A stretch of DNA of 64,000 nt from Patellaria atrata CBS 101060 (taxonomy: Eukaryota > Ascomycota > Dothideomycetes > Patellariales > Patellariaceae): assembly GCA_010093705.1 (NCBI GenBank), contig MU006089.1, positions 2,095,561 through 2,159,560 of the forward strand. The letters are read 5' to 3'. The notes below the pieces were generated by a model that ran no database searches, was not told where the DNA came from, and saw nothing but the letters and a program-made list of their open reading frames with translations. Of this stretch, positions 21,401 through 31,302 are shown piece after piece. A program made the position numbers and the translations under genes. The first letter of the stretch is position 1; every line of letters starts with the position of its first letter.

Positions 21401-24400
21401 GCTCCACTGATTACTGGAGCAAAGTGAGCAATTGTTGATGCTGGTTTGAGATTCGCTAGTGAAGAGGTTTGCATCACGTTGAATCTAGAATCAACAAAGG
21501 CGGCGCTGCTGAACGTGACCATGCGAGAAGTAGGGAGTACGAAGAACCACAAAATTGTGAAGACAAAGCTGTGGCCGTATAGAACGCAAAAAGTAGAGGT
21601 CGAAAAAGTGATGACAAAGTGAGGGGGAGGAAACGGGAAAGGTTGCATGCAGCGACACCGCAAGAAATTGTTATGAAGCGGTGCACGCAAACGACCAACC
21701 TTACCCTTACCTTACAGGCGGGTCTATCGCCGTTGTTGGGTTGTCGGTACCCCAAGTGAGAAAGTGAGTAATTGATGCTTATATTGCATATTGTCATTTT
21801 CTGGTCGCTTTAAAGGCGCGCATTTGTAAGTGTAGCAAGGGCGGGACGATGGATGATACGTGAATCATAAAATGTGCGATCCATATGGAATTTGTAAGGT
21901 GATTTGTTTAGCGTTGGTAGAACCAGCTTGAAGCTCTTTAATGAGGTTCTTCGATCCCCTTGGTTGGTGGTGATGCATAATCAGATTGCTGACAATTACA
22001 GCCTTAAGGATAACCCGGACCCATCATCTGTCCAACACCCTGACGTGTGATTTTTGAACCTATGACTGGTCCAGTAGCCGAATGTTGGGTTTTCAAAGTG
22101 TCAACTTGCTCTTCAGATTGTGAGTAATCATAGTAGTACTTTGTACCTGTAACTCCGAACTGTACTGTTGCTTAGGTTATCGCTTGGAGTACGGTATGTA
22201 CATTAGTTGCTCGTCGAATACGTCGTCAATCCGGGGTCGTCGCGGGCGCTAGATGGAGGATTATCGCATTGAAACGGAAGGTTAGAAAGTTAGATCGGTC
22301 TCTTATGGCAAATCGCACTTTATGATTATACTGTAGTTCTAATGCACTGTAAGGCTCTTGGGTTTGATGGCGATGGTGTTTCGACAGTTTCGTGATTGAT
22401 GACTCGGACGAAAGATATCCCCAGATGCCGATCTCCAACGTATCGGCCTTAAGGTAAGCTACGGGAACCACGCGTTTTAGCCTTTTGGTACTTCGGCCAC
22501 AAGAGAAACCTTTGTCTCCGAAACGATCCAACCAATCGCAACGCCTAATCCGATGTGTTTTGAAGGAACCGGGTATGAATCACTCCGTTTAGAAATTCGT
22601 CTCCTCGGTGACGAATTGCACTGCGCCGGGAGGATCAAAGAATCGACTCCTTAACGGCGTAAATCGGAGTCATACTAACATACTCTAGTTGAATATTCTC
22701 AATCAACCACCTCATCAGTCACAGCAAGCCTCTCATGCATACGTGGTACTCTTGATATCCTGTGGCATCTGTGGCTCTCCTTTGCGTTGTAACCTTAAAG
22801 CGAGGCTTTAACCCTGATCGGCATGATCGATTTGATAGGGCGTATTCCTAAAACCCTGGAGATCGTACAGAGCGGTGGACAAGAAAAGGTAATCAATGCG
22901 AAGCGAGGAACCCAAAACGCGTACTGTACACGCACATTTCGCTCGCAAAAAACACCTTTTCGTGCCTAATAAGGTACCGGGCTGTGGCTGTTCAGTTACC
23001 CGTCATTACAGTATTTTTTTGAATACGGGCGTATCACTGGCGTATTCTGCTTTTGTGATACCTCAGGCCTCCATCAAACCAGGACAGGCGGCCTTGATGA
23101 GGCTCAGACATATTTTGAAATTGCTACTTCAAAGCGAATACCTCAGCGCTATCGTATAACCCTCTCCCCACCCCTCCCCCCCCAAAGTTAGAATATTTGA
23201 TTCGCACGTAAGGTGTCAAGGTACCAAATACCTCAGCCGCCATGAGTATAGAGAAGAACTTGAGGAGAAGCCACTAATGTCCATTTGAGGCGTTGCTATG
23301 TGCTTTCTCAAGTGAACAAAGCTCACCAAGAGGCGGCTCATCTCTCGCGTGGCCATGACAGGGAATAAGCTTAATGAGGAAGGATGTAGGGTGCCACTAA
23401 TGGGTGAGAGAAATTACGGAGTAACAGATGGTTGCGATGGCGATATGGGGTCTTGAGCTGTTTACCTGGTACTACGTACACGAGCAATATTGGACTCACT
23501 GTTATGAAGTCACGGGAAATGTCAAAGAGGTCGAGCTTCGAGGACAATCAGCCAGTAGTATCTTCTGGACGAAGGTACAACTCTCGTCCGAATGTGCAGA
23601 ATATCAACGGAGGATAGTTCTGGGCAGGCGGTCAGCATGAGTTTGGACTGTTGCACAGAGCCAGTTTCATTCGGCCGTTAAGGATACCGCGCGGAATTTT
23701 GGTTGTAGCTTTCGTTGTAATAATTAATCAAGGGTAGATTTCAGCCAAGGGGGGTTTCGCTGATACTGTATAGCGGTCACAGCGGTATGCGGGAGGCATG
23801 GCCATCAGTAAGGTTACTAAGGTAAGTCCATCAGTTAGTCGGTGCATACGTGGATTGTCGAGGAAAGAAACATACCCTTGCAGATCATGCCGATATTCTT
23901 GTCAATCTTGTGTCCAGGGAGTGCCAGGGCTGAGAAAGTTGGTGCTGTAAAGTGCAGAGGTGGTGACTAGAAAATGTGGACCCCTGTCTGGGAATTCGGA
24001 GGTGTCGGTGAACAAACGTGCCTACCTCCTACGGGCGTTGGCGCATTCGTCCATGCCTCCCATGGCCTCCATGCATATTACCAAGCCCTTCGTCAAACCC
24101 CTGTAGCACTTGCTCCGACTAACTCCACGTACAATCATTTTGGTCATCCTTTCTGATGCTGAGCTTGCTAACATAAAGGAACTCAAGCCTCCCACACATC
24201 CAACCTTTCTCCATCATCAGCAGTTCCAGATTCAAAAGACACAAATCAAGAAGCACAGTTCTCTCTTGATTAAAACAGTCACTACTCAACTGCAATCAAC
24301 AACCACGATACACATACATCAACAATACATCAACACTGAAGCCCTTGCGTTTAATAACCGACACCGCTTCCACCTCCTATTGGCTACTTTTACGTATGTG

Positions 24401-24484
24401 TCACTCTTTACGCAACGGCCATAAAATCAGGCACTGACTCATTTTCTCAGGCAAACATATAAACACACAGTTAAATTTTAAATC
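18414..24484. other. Gene desert of about 6 kb
   Basis: No protein gene can be supported on either strand: the frames are short, unrelated in composition to the neighbours and without domains. Present are three exact GTAC(A/T)GTAC 9-mers (19356, 20166, 22921), a hairpin AATTCGTC/GACGAATT near 22600-22620, a C-rich tract at about 23160-23185, and a CA/CT-rich stretch at 24180-24480 that looks like the leader of the gene at 24485. Base composition is ordinary, so this does not look like an RIP-mutated AT-rich repeat island. A long promoter, long leader or non-coding RNA is possible. Confidence 0.5.
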
Positions 24485-25273
24485 ATGCCTTCTCATCTTA
24501 GACTACAATCGAGCTTCGAGCCTTTCTCAGCCGAAACCACCCGCACATATTTCCCAACCTCCCCATCATCATCCTCGTCACCACCACAGAAGAAGCAGAA
24601 GATGAGCCTTTCGCAAACCTACTACGTCGCTTCGTCCGCAAGGACAAAGTTGGGCAAGGAAGCTTGCAGGGCCGATCATGACCTCAGGTTACTTGTGGGA
24701 CACGCCAACCTCCTTGATGCACTCATGGTCGAGCTTGCAGATGCCGAGAGGGAACAAGAAGCATGGTTCAACGAGACAGTGAAGAAGGCTGGCAAGAATG
24801 AGGACTCGAAGCACATCCAGTGGGTAGACACAATCGTCGAGGACCCAGAGGAGGATTCAGACGACGCCTCAGATGTTTCAGACAGCGACTCGGAGTTCGA
24901 TGATGAAGGTTTTGATATGATAGTTCCCCTCCGAAGACTACAATCTCCCCCAGCACCTATCATCACCACCACCGAGCTTGAAGATGAGGATGAGGAGTAC
25001 TACGATGAGGATGACGATGAGGAGCATGCTCTTACTCGGGTCGCCTCTAATTCACCTCCAGAGCTAATTCACGAGGAGTCGGATTCCGACGAAGACCTCA
25101 CACCCCCAACAACACCGCCCCAACCAACGCTCGAATTCTCGGAAAAGCGCGGACAAGTTATCACGACGACAGAATTCTACGGATCCTCGCTATCAGCATC
25201 AGCACAAGACTCGTTTCACAAGGATGGCTACTTCATCCCTGAGAGGACAGCACCGATGATCGCAAACTACTAG
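24485..25273 (+). CDS. Conserved-looking acidic protein, possibly Ecm13-like
   Basis: A single-exon frame of 262 residues. After a Ser/Pro-rich head comes a compact block at about residues 40-95 (SQTYYVASSARTKLGKEACR, then DHDLRLLVGHANLLDALMVE) that looks like a conserved helical module. The remainder is acidic and disordered (DEDEEYYDEDDDEEH) with Thr/Pro-rich stretches. The helical block reminds me of the Ecm13/YJR115W type of fungal protein of unknown function, but that is memory, not a search. An alternative start at Met40 (MSLSQTYY) would give just the module and acidic tail. It lies downstream of a 6-kb gene-free region, a setting often seen with strongly regulated fungal genes. Confidence 0.75.
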   Translation: MPSHLRLQSSFEPFSAETTRTYFPTSPSSSSSPPQKKQKMSLSQTYYVASSARTKLGKEACRADHDLRLLVGHANLLDALMVELADAEREQEAWFNETVKKAGKNEDSKHIQWVDTIVEDPEEDSDDASDVSDSDSEFDDEGFDMIVPLRRLQSPPAPIITTTELEDEDEEYYDEDDDEEHALTRVASNSPPELIHEESDSDEDLTPPTTPPQPTLEFSEKRGQVITTTEFYGSSLSASAQDSFHKDGYFIPERTAPMIANY

Positions 25274-27561
25274 ATCATGCAATGTTTTACCTCTACGAAG
25301 TCTTTTGATTGATAGCGATTTAGCAATGTCGATGATGTCTTGATTCTGCATAGCATTGGCGCTTTGGGATTTTTCTTTTGGTCTCATCGTTTACACAAAA
25401 TACCAGGCCATGTTGGAAGGCCATTGGCAGGATGCCAAACAGTTAGAAGAAGGGAAGCAGGATATTTCCACTCATAGGATTGATTTGCAGAACATTTCTT
25501 ATCAGGTTGGAAAGTGGACGGATCGATCGGTGTACCAGACGACATCATTAGGATTGTGCGGTCTGTGGCATAGATCTCCCTCTCCTTGAGGTTGAGACTT
25601 TGCTTAGCAAATAGTAGCTAGCAGGAATCAAAGCCCAGTGAGGCCAATTCAAACAAATCAAATAACATCTCTCAACGTGTATCTGGTGAAACAATTATTG
25701 CCTAATTTGACAAAAGGTTGACGATTAGGATTACCTTAGCAATATGCTTATTTGAGCATGAGCAAGATTAATCTCCAATTAACTCCCAATAACTCCGCCT
25801 AAGGCAACGGCTGAGCTCATCACTTGGATGCCTTGCTTACCTTAGATGATTGGATGTTTCGTGTGTTGTTGCCTTTAGATTGGACAGAAGTACCCCTCCA
25901 AAAGTCGATCACCAAGGCTTAGCATCAACTTTCTCCAGATCCTACAAGTTGAAAGGAATCCTTCAGGGTCCCGCAGGAAGAGTATGTACCTCTGTACATG
26001 TCTACAAAAGAGGGTTGATGATGCGAACACATGGGAAAGGCGGTCGGGAAAAAAGGGTACAGTACAACAAACAGGAACCCCCCCGAATGTGATTGCGAAA
26101 CAACCTCTCACAGATGTTTGTTTCTCTATTGTACCGAGATGGCCGCGAAAAGGGAGTTTGTGGTGCATGACCGGCCCCGGTAACTGTACATTCGCGACAT
26201 GCAGGCATTATTTCGCAGCGGACATTATCTACAACAGAAACGGTTTGATGGTTGTACATCCTCAGTTGGGAAGGCTGGCGCGGCGTGGAGCGGAAGTCCA
26301 TGACCGCCAAAACATCCCTAAGGATATCTCTACCTACTGTACGGCGTCTCTCTTGTTGCTTTAAGCCCCCCCTTGCGGACTTTTTTTTGAACAGTCATCC
26401 ATTCGAAACATTATTATTATAGACGGTCAAATCCCATTCTCCGTCGCCGATGACTGACTGACTGACTGACTGACTGACTGACTGCCTGACTGACAGACAG
26501 ACAGACTGACTGACTGATTGACTGCGCCGTGTGATTCACACTTCACGAAAGTGGAAATTTGACAACTCCTTGAACAGTTGAACATGCTCCCCCACAAGAT
26601 AGCCCCAGATCATGCATACAGTATGACCGACCATTTTTGGGGGCTCGTGTTTCGCTCTGCGGCACGACAGAATTATCGAAAGTTTGTGTAAACCTGGTCA
26701 GGCGACGATGAGGCACTTTGCAACGATCCGGACCAGGTCGGCTGCTGAGATACGCCGTCAAGGGACAGCAAACTTTCCCTTACGAATGGACACGACGACC
26801 TGCATGGTAGGCAACAAAGAAAATACCTTACCTTACAAGTAGTTCACCAGGACGATTTGGAAGCGGGTATGCGATTGCGCCGAGGTGTCCCTTTGATTGC
26901 GGAAGCGCGAGTTACGACAGTCCGGTGGGCGAGGCCTTTTCTTTGATGGAAACAAATCCTGTTCACGCTTTCCGCCTACCCCGCAACAAATCATCAAGGT
27001 GCACATTCGTCACGAGCGATAATGTTGGAACGATCTCGGTCCCTCGGATGTTGTAAGTATTTCGTCTGCCTCATCTTCCGCGTTCTGCCGTAGAGAGACT
27101 AGAGAGGGATATATACAGGAAATGGAATCTCTTGGAACTATTTGATCTACGATGTCATGTCAACTTGTCAAGGCGTGCTCACGCTGACGTGGTACTGGAA
27201 TCGGGACTCGGGATCCCTAGAAGCCGTCTAGCTTCGGTTTCCATCTGATTATTGAGGTGATTTTATCAGATGGACATGTGGTCTACAAACTCGCAAGTTG
27301 AAAAGCACAAATTCTAGATCAAGATCTAAAGACACAATTACTCATGTTAGAATAAAGCGAAGCAATCATACCAGCATTATCGAATAAAGGTAGACACCTT
27401 GATGAACAGCAAGTAAGGTCAGGTAAAGAGTGATGTGCGGAATTAACGACCCGGCTTATATTCGGTTAATTCTGATCGATGTCAATTCCGACATCTTTTT
27501 CTAAAGTACAGAATTTCTATCCCTTAGTCCAGAAAGCTTCAAAAACCTTAATACAAGCGCA
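25274..27561. other. Intergenic upstream of ARP6
   Basis: About 2.3 kb without a supported gene. It contains one GTACAGTAC (26057-26065), the GACT microsatellite listed separately, and AT-rich sequence with a short pyrimidine stretch close to the ARP6 start. Confidence 0.5.
26450..26524 (+). repeat. GACT tetranucleotide microsatellite
   Basis: About 75 bases made of (TGAC/GACT) repeats, first perfect, then interrupted by CCTGAC and by a GACA variant block, then GACT again. This is a simple repeat likely to vary in length. Confidence 0.95.
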
Positions 27562-29174
27562 ATGCCGCGCGCACCGGCATCGTCCGCTCAGAAGGTTGCC
27601 GGAAATACCCTAGTACTCGATAATGGAGCATATACGATCAAGGCTGGCTTTTCCAGCGATAATCCATCAACAGACCATTGCACTATAATCCCGAATTGTA
27701 TAGCGAAAAGCGCCCGGGACAAAAGGATATATATCGGATCACAACTGGACCAATGTAGGGATTTTGGAGAGATGATTTTCCGGCGGCCAGTGGAGAAGGG
27801 GTATATCACAAATTGGGAGGGACAAAGGGCGATATGGGAACATTCCTTCGAGGGTGATAACGCTGTGTTGAAGGTAGTAGAACGACTTCTTATACAGAAA
27901 ATACAAACTTCATTTCTGATATGACTTAGTGTGACCCGCATGAAACCAATCTACTCCTAACAGAAGCTCCCAACTGCCCACAGACCCTCCGCACCAACAC
28001 CGACCAGATCGTCTTTGAAGAGTTCGAATTCGCAGCTTACCTGCGCTGTCTGGGTCCGTGAGTCCCATCGCTCCCCAACCCTCACCTGTCCCTCCCCCTC
28101 ACCACCCCCTTACCATCCAACATTTACTCATATACCCCCCCAGGCCCCTCCCTAAACGCCTACAATGACATCCCCACCCTCTTCGCCGACCCTCCTCCTG
28201 ACGTTTCCCCAACCCCCCCTGTCCCCGTCGAAGCCCTCCTCCTGATCGAGTCCGGCTACTCCCACACAACCATAACCCCCCTCATCCACGGACGGCCCCT
28301 GCACCCAAGCATCCGCCGCCTCTCCATCGGCGGCAAGCTCCTAACCAACCACCTCAAAGAGCTGATCTCGCTCCGGCACTACGGCCTCATGGACGAACCC
28401 CACCTCGTCAACCAAATCAAAGAAGACGTCAGTTTCGTCTCGGCGGACTTCCGGGTCGACCTCGAGCGCGCGTGGAAAGCGCGGCCCGGGGGTGTTGACA
28501 CGAGCGTCGTGGTCGATTACGTGTTGCCGGATTACGAGACCGAGGTCAGGGGGAAGACGAGGCCACATGATCCGCTGTTGCAGGCGCGGGTGAAGAGGTT
28601 GGGCGCCAAGGGCCCCAGGGAGGATGTCGTGCCCCTTGGTAACGAGCGCTTCGCTGTGCCGGAGCTGCTGTTTAATCCGGGGGATATTGGACTCAGTGAG
28701 GCCGGGTTGCCGGAGCTGGTTTTGCAGAGTTTGGAGACTGTGCCGGAGGGGTTGTGGGGGCCGTTGCTGGCTAATGTGGTGCTTGTGGGCGGGAATGTGG
28801 AGATTAGGGGGTTTGTAGAGAGATTGTGAGTTTTGTGGTTTTTGCTTTTTGGGTTTGGGGGGAATTATGGGGAGTTGATGCTGATGTGTGTGGGATAGGG
28901 AGAAGGAGCTTAGGCAGATCACGCCTTCGGAGTATATCGTGCGGGTTGCTAAACCTGCTGAGTAAGTTTATTCTCCGTGCGTTATGACACGGAAACTGAT
29001 CTAACGTTCTATAGTCCGATCAAATACACATGGCTCGGAGGAGCTCGATTGGCAAGTCATCACGACACGTTCAAGAACACACTGGTCACGAAGCAAGAGT
29101 ATGACGAAAACGGACCCACCTGGCTGGCGAGGAAATTCGCCGCTGGGAGTCCAAACACTAATGCGGCATCTTGA
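27562..29174 (+). CDS. ARP6: Actin-related protein 6
   Basis: Arp6 is a subunit of the SWR1 chromatin remodeller that loads histone variant H2A.Z, acting in the nucleus. Five exons close in phase: 27562-27873, 27930-28053, 28144-28825, 28899-28961 and 29015-29174, giving 446 residues (yeast 438). Actin-fold signatures are LVLDNGAYTIKAGF near residue 17, the phosphate loop 2 region IESGYSHTTITPL, and LVGGNVEIRGFVER, which stands where actin has LSGG. The C terminus has YTWLGGARLASHHDTFKNTL and TKQEYDENG, typical of Arp6. The second donor is the weak GTCCGT at 28054; a stronger-looking GTGAGT lies 4 bases further on but breaks the frame. Exon 3 is much more GC-rich than exon 1. Confidence 0.95.
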
Positions 29175-29361
29175 AGAGATTCATCAGTGTTTTATTTTAC
29201 ATAAGAACAGCGCAAGGGGATGCGCTAGTGTGGTTAGTAAGTATGTATGCCATGATATGAAATCCGCTTCATAGAGCCAAAGGAGACAATATCAACGCCT
29301 ACCCAGGAAGACACCTAAATGAGATACCCAATTTTCAACTTTCTGAGGAAAATACAATCGG

Positions 29362-30807
29362 CTACCGGAATTCTAGCTTCTTTACCGGACTTCCTTGATC
29401 TAACGCTCCGCTCGGAGCAGGTTCGAGACCGCCAAAGTCCTGATACCGGGCATGATGGGGGGTGTAGAATTGGTCGCCCATCATTCCACCGGATGGATAC
29501 CGTTGTGGAGTCGGTGGTGGTGGATGATGCATATATTGCGAGTTGTACATAGCTTCCATAGCCTTATTCCTAAAGAAGCTAAAGGCGAAGTTGGAAATCG
29601 CAACACAGCCGAAGACCATGATGAGAGAGAATATCATAGCCTTGTAACTGATCGGTTCAATGAAGCTGTTGAAGATCTCTGCGAATGTGTGTGCGCTGAC
29701 TCTCGCCCGGCCGACGCTGTGCGGATCGCGCTGAAGACACTGTTTCCAGCCGTTACAGGCGTTGTCCAGCGCGGGAGCACGAGTCTTGGATTCGCAGCCG
29801 TTAATGTTCCAATGTTGTGCGCAAATGGCGATTTCGGCCATGATTTCCGCTGCGGCTTCGTCTGCCTTCTTGTCGACGTCGGAGCGGATGGTGGCCCAGA
29901 AGGAGTAGACAATGTACATGAAGAAGAACACGAGGAAGACATTGAGGAGAAGCTGTGCGTAGAAAGAGAGAATATGAGGGAGGTTTGGATGAGATTCTAG
30001 GAACGAGAAGAGGCTCCCCACAGAGTTTGATAACGGTCGTGCGGGGAGCGGCTTGTCGTTCTTGTCACCTTTACGTTTTGAATTTAAGGTATCTTCGTGC
30101 TCCGAATCCGAAATCTCGCTTCCAAGTTGTGCCAGTGCTTGCTGTTGCTTCTTCCTGCTCCTGCTCTCCACATGTGCATGATTCCGCCGCTTCACGATCC
30201 TTTGCTCTGCCTTAGTAGAGTAGTATTCCCGCCTCGGCTTTTCCTTTATGCCAGAACCACTTACAGGTTCGATCTTCTTAGTCTTCTTTGGTGATGTGGA
30301 TGATTCGGTCTTTGGGCTACCAGAGAAACCAAACATCCTCCATTTCCTAGTCTTCAGACCCATCGTATCCGGCGTTGCGTCGCTGTCTACGGTTGCGTCG
30401 GGTGTGTTTGGTGTATCCACACCTGACGAAAAATCCAAGTCGACCTTCGTCGACCTTGGGGTCGTAAATGCAGCGTTATTCTTATATGCGGAGTCGGGAG
30501 GGAATGGAAGTGGTTTCGATGTCGCTTGAGAGAAGAAGTGCTTTTGAGATGCGGGCTCTCTAAGACTCGGCACAGCTGGCTTTGAAGGAGAATCGAAGAT
30601 ACTGTGTGTCCCTATAGTAAATATTGTTAATCCCTCCTCCGTCGTATCATTGCCAAAGTTGCTGTGGTATAACTTACGTTTCTTGTTGCCGGCGTCTTTG
30701 AATGATTGTTGCTGTGGGATGTTGACGAAGGGAGATGCGCTGTTGATTGGACCAGTCTTGCTGTCGTATTCAAAGTCCATCGGAGTGTAATAAGATTGTC
30801 TATCCAT
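29362..30807 (-). CDS. BRL1: Brl1/Brr6 nuclear-envelope protein
   Basis: Brl1/Brr6 proteins span the nuclear envelope and help nuclear-pore assembly and membrane lipid balance. Exons 30807-30678 and 30611-29362 give 459 residues; the intron uses GTAAGT and TATTTACTATAG. Without splicing the frame also stays open, so intron retention would insert 22 residues. The N-terminal half is Ser/Thr/Pro-rich and basic. The Brl1_Brr6 domain follows: membrane segment 1 (LLLNVFLVFFFMYIVYSF), a lumenal loop with the four conserved Cys (ICAQHWNINGCESK and DNACNGWKQCLQRDP), and membrane segment 2 (AMIFSLIMVFGCVAISNFAF). A Pro-rich tail ends it. It converges with ARP6, 187 bases apart, and diverges from VIP1. 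Confidence 0.92.
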   Translation of the reverse strand: MDRQSYYTPMDFEYDSKTGPINSASPFVNIPQQQSFKDAGNKKRKLYHSNFGNDTTEEGLTIFTIGTHSIFDSPSKPAVPSLREPASQKHFFSQATSKPLPFPPDSAYKNNAAFTTPRSTKVDLDFSSGVDTPNTPDATVDSDATPDTMGLKTRKWRMFGFSGSPKTESSTSPKKTKKIEPVSGSGIKEKPRREYYSTKAEQRIVKRRNHAHVESRSRKKQQQALAQLGSEISDSEHEDTLNSKRKGDKNDKPLPARPLSNSVGSLFSFLESHPNLPHILSFYAQLLLNVFLVFFFMYIVYSFWATIRSDVDKKADEAAAEIMAEIAICAQHWNINGCESKTRAPALDNACNGWKQCLQRDPHSVGRARVSAHTFAEIFNSFIEPISYKAMIFSLIMVFGCVAISNFAFSFFRNKAMEAMYNSQYMHHPPPPTPQRYPSGGMMGDQFYTPHHARYQDFGGLEPAPSGALDQGSPVKKLEFR

Positions 30808-31262
30808 TACTGCAATATGATCGTTTTAACAGATGGATAAACAGAAATATTAAGGTGTGAGAAGCAAGAAAGCTATTTATACCATGAGTTTGGTCGCGAT
30901 GCGGATGCTGTGTGTAAACAATCTGGAATTCGGCTCATGTGCCATAACAATACCGTTATGCGCCACACTTCACCGCCACTGATGTACATTTTTGCTTGAA
31001 TAATTATTTCACGTGATTGTGACACTCACGGATTCTTTGACCACTGCTACTCTTAAAGACGGGAGTAGAACTTGAACCTTCACTGTTACAGCCGTGTATT
31101 CCGTTATTAAAAGCGTTCAAGGTTTGCTGTTTAGAAAAATCCTGTAAGGTACTCCGTATAACTCTTCCGCCAAGGATCTACAACCTGCATCCCGCTTCAC
31201 ATGAAGACGTAATTCTAGCGAGCGTAAACTTCAGAAAAAAAGGTCAATTGAAAGTCCAATTC
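30808..31262. promoter_or_regulatory. Divergent promoter region, BRL1 / VIP1
   Basis: About 450 bases between two divergent genes. No specific factor site can be assigned by eye. Confidence 0.5.
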
Positions 31263-31302
31263 CAGAGTGAATGACCTACGTTTCCTTTCGGGATTCACTC
31301 TG
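31263..31302 (+). promoter_or_regulatory. Hairpin directly before the VIP1 start codon
   Basis: CAGAGTGAAT (31263-31272) and ATTCACTCTG (31293-31302) form a perfect 10-base-pair stem with a 20-base loop. The next base begins the proposed ATG at 31303. If it is in the transcript it could slow scanning ribosomes. If the real start is elsewhere, the structure may be without function. Confidence 0.5.

Noticed and set aside
26450-26524. GACT repeat block as a possible CRISPR-like array
   Set aside because: It is a simple tetranucleotide repeat with no spacers, in a eukaryotic nuclear context.
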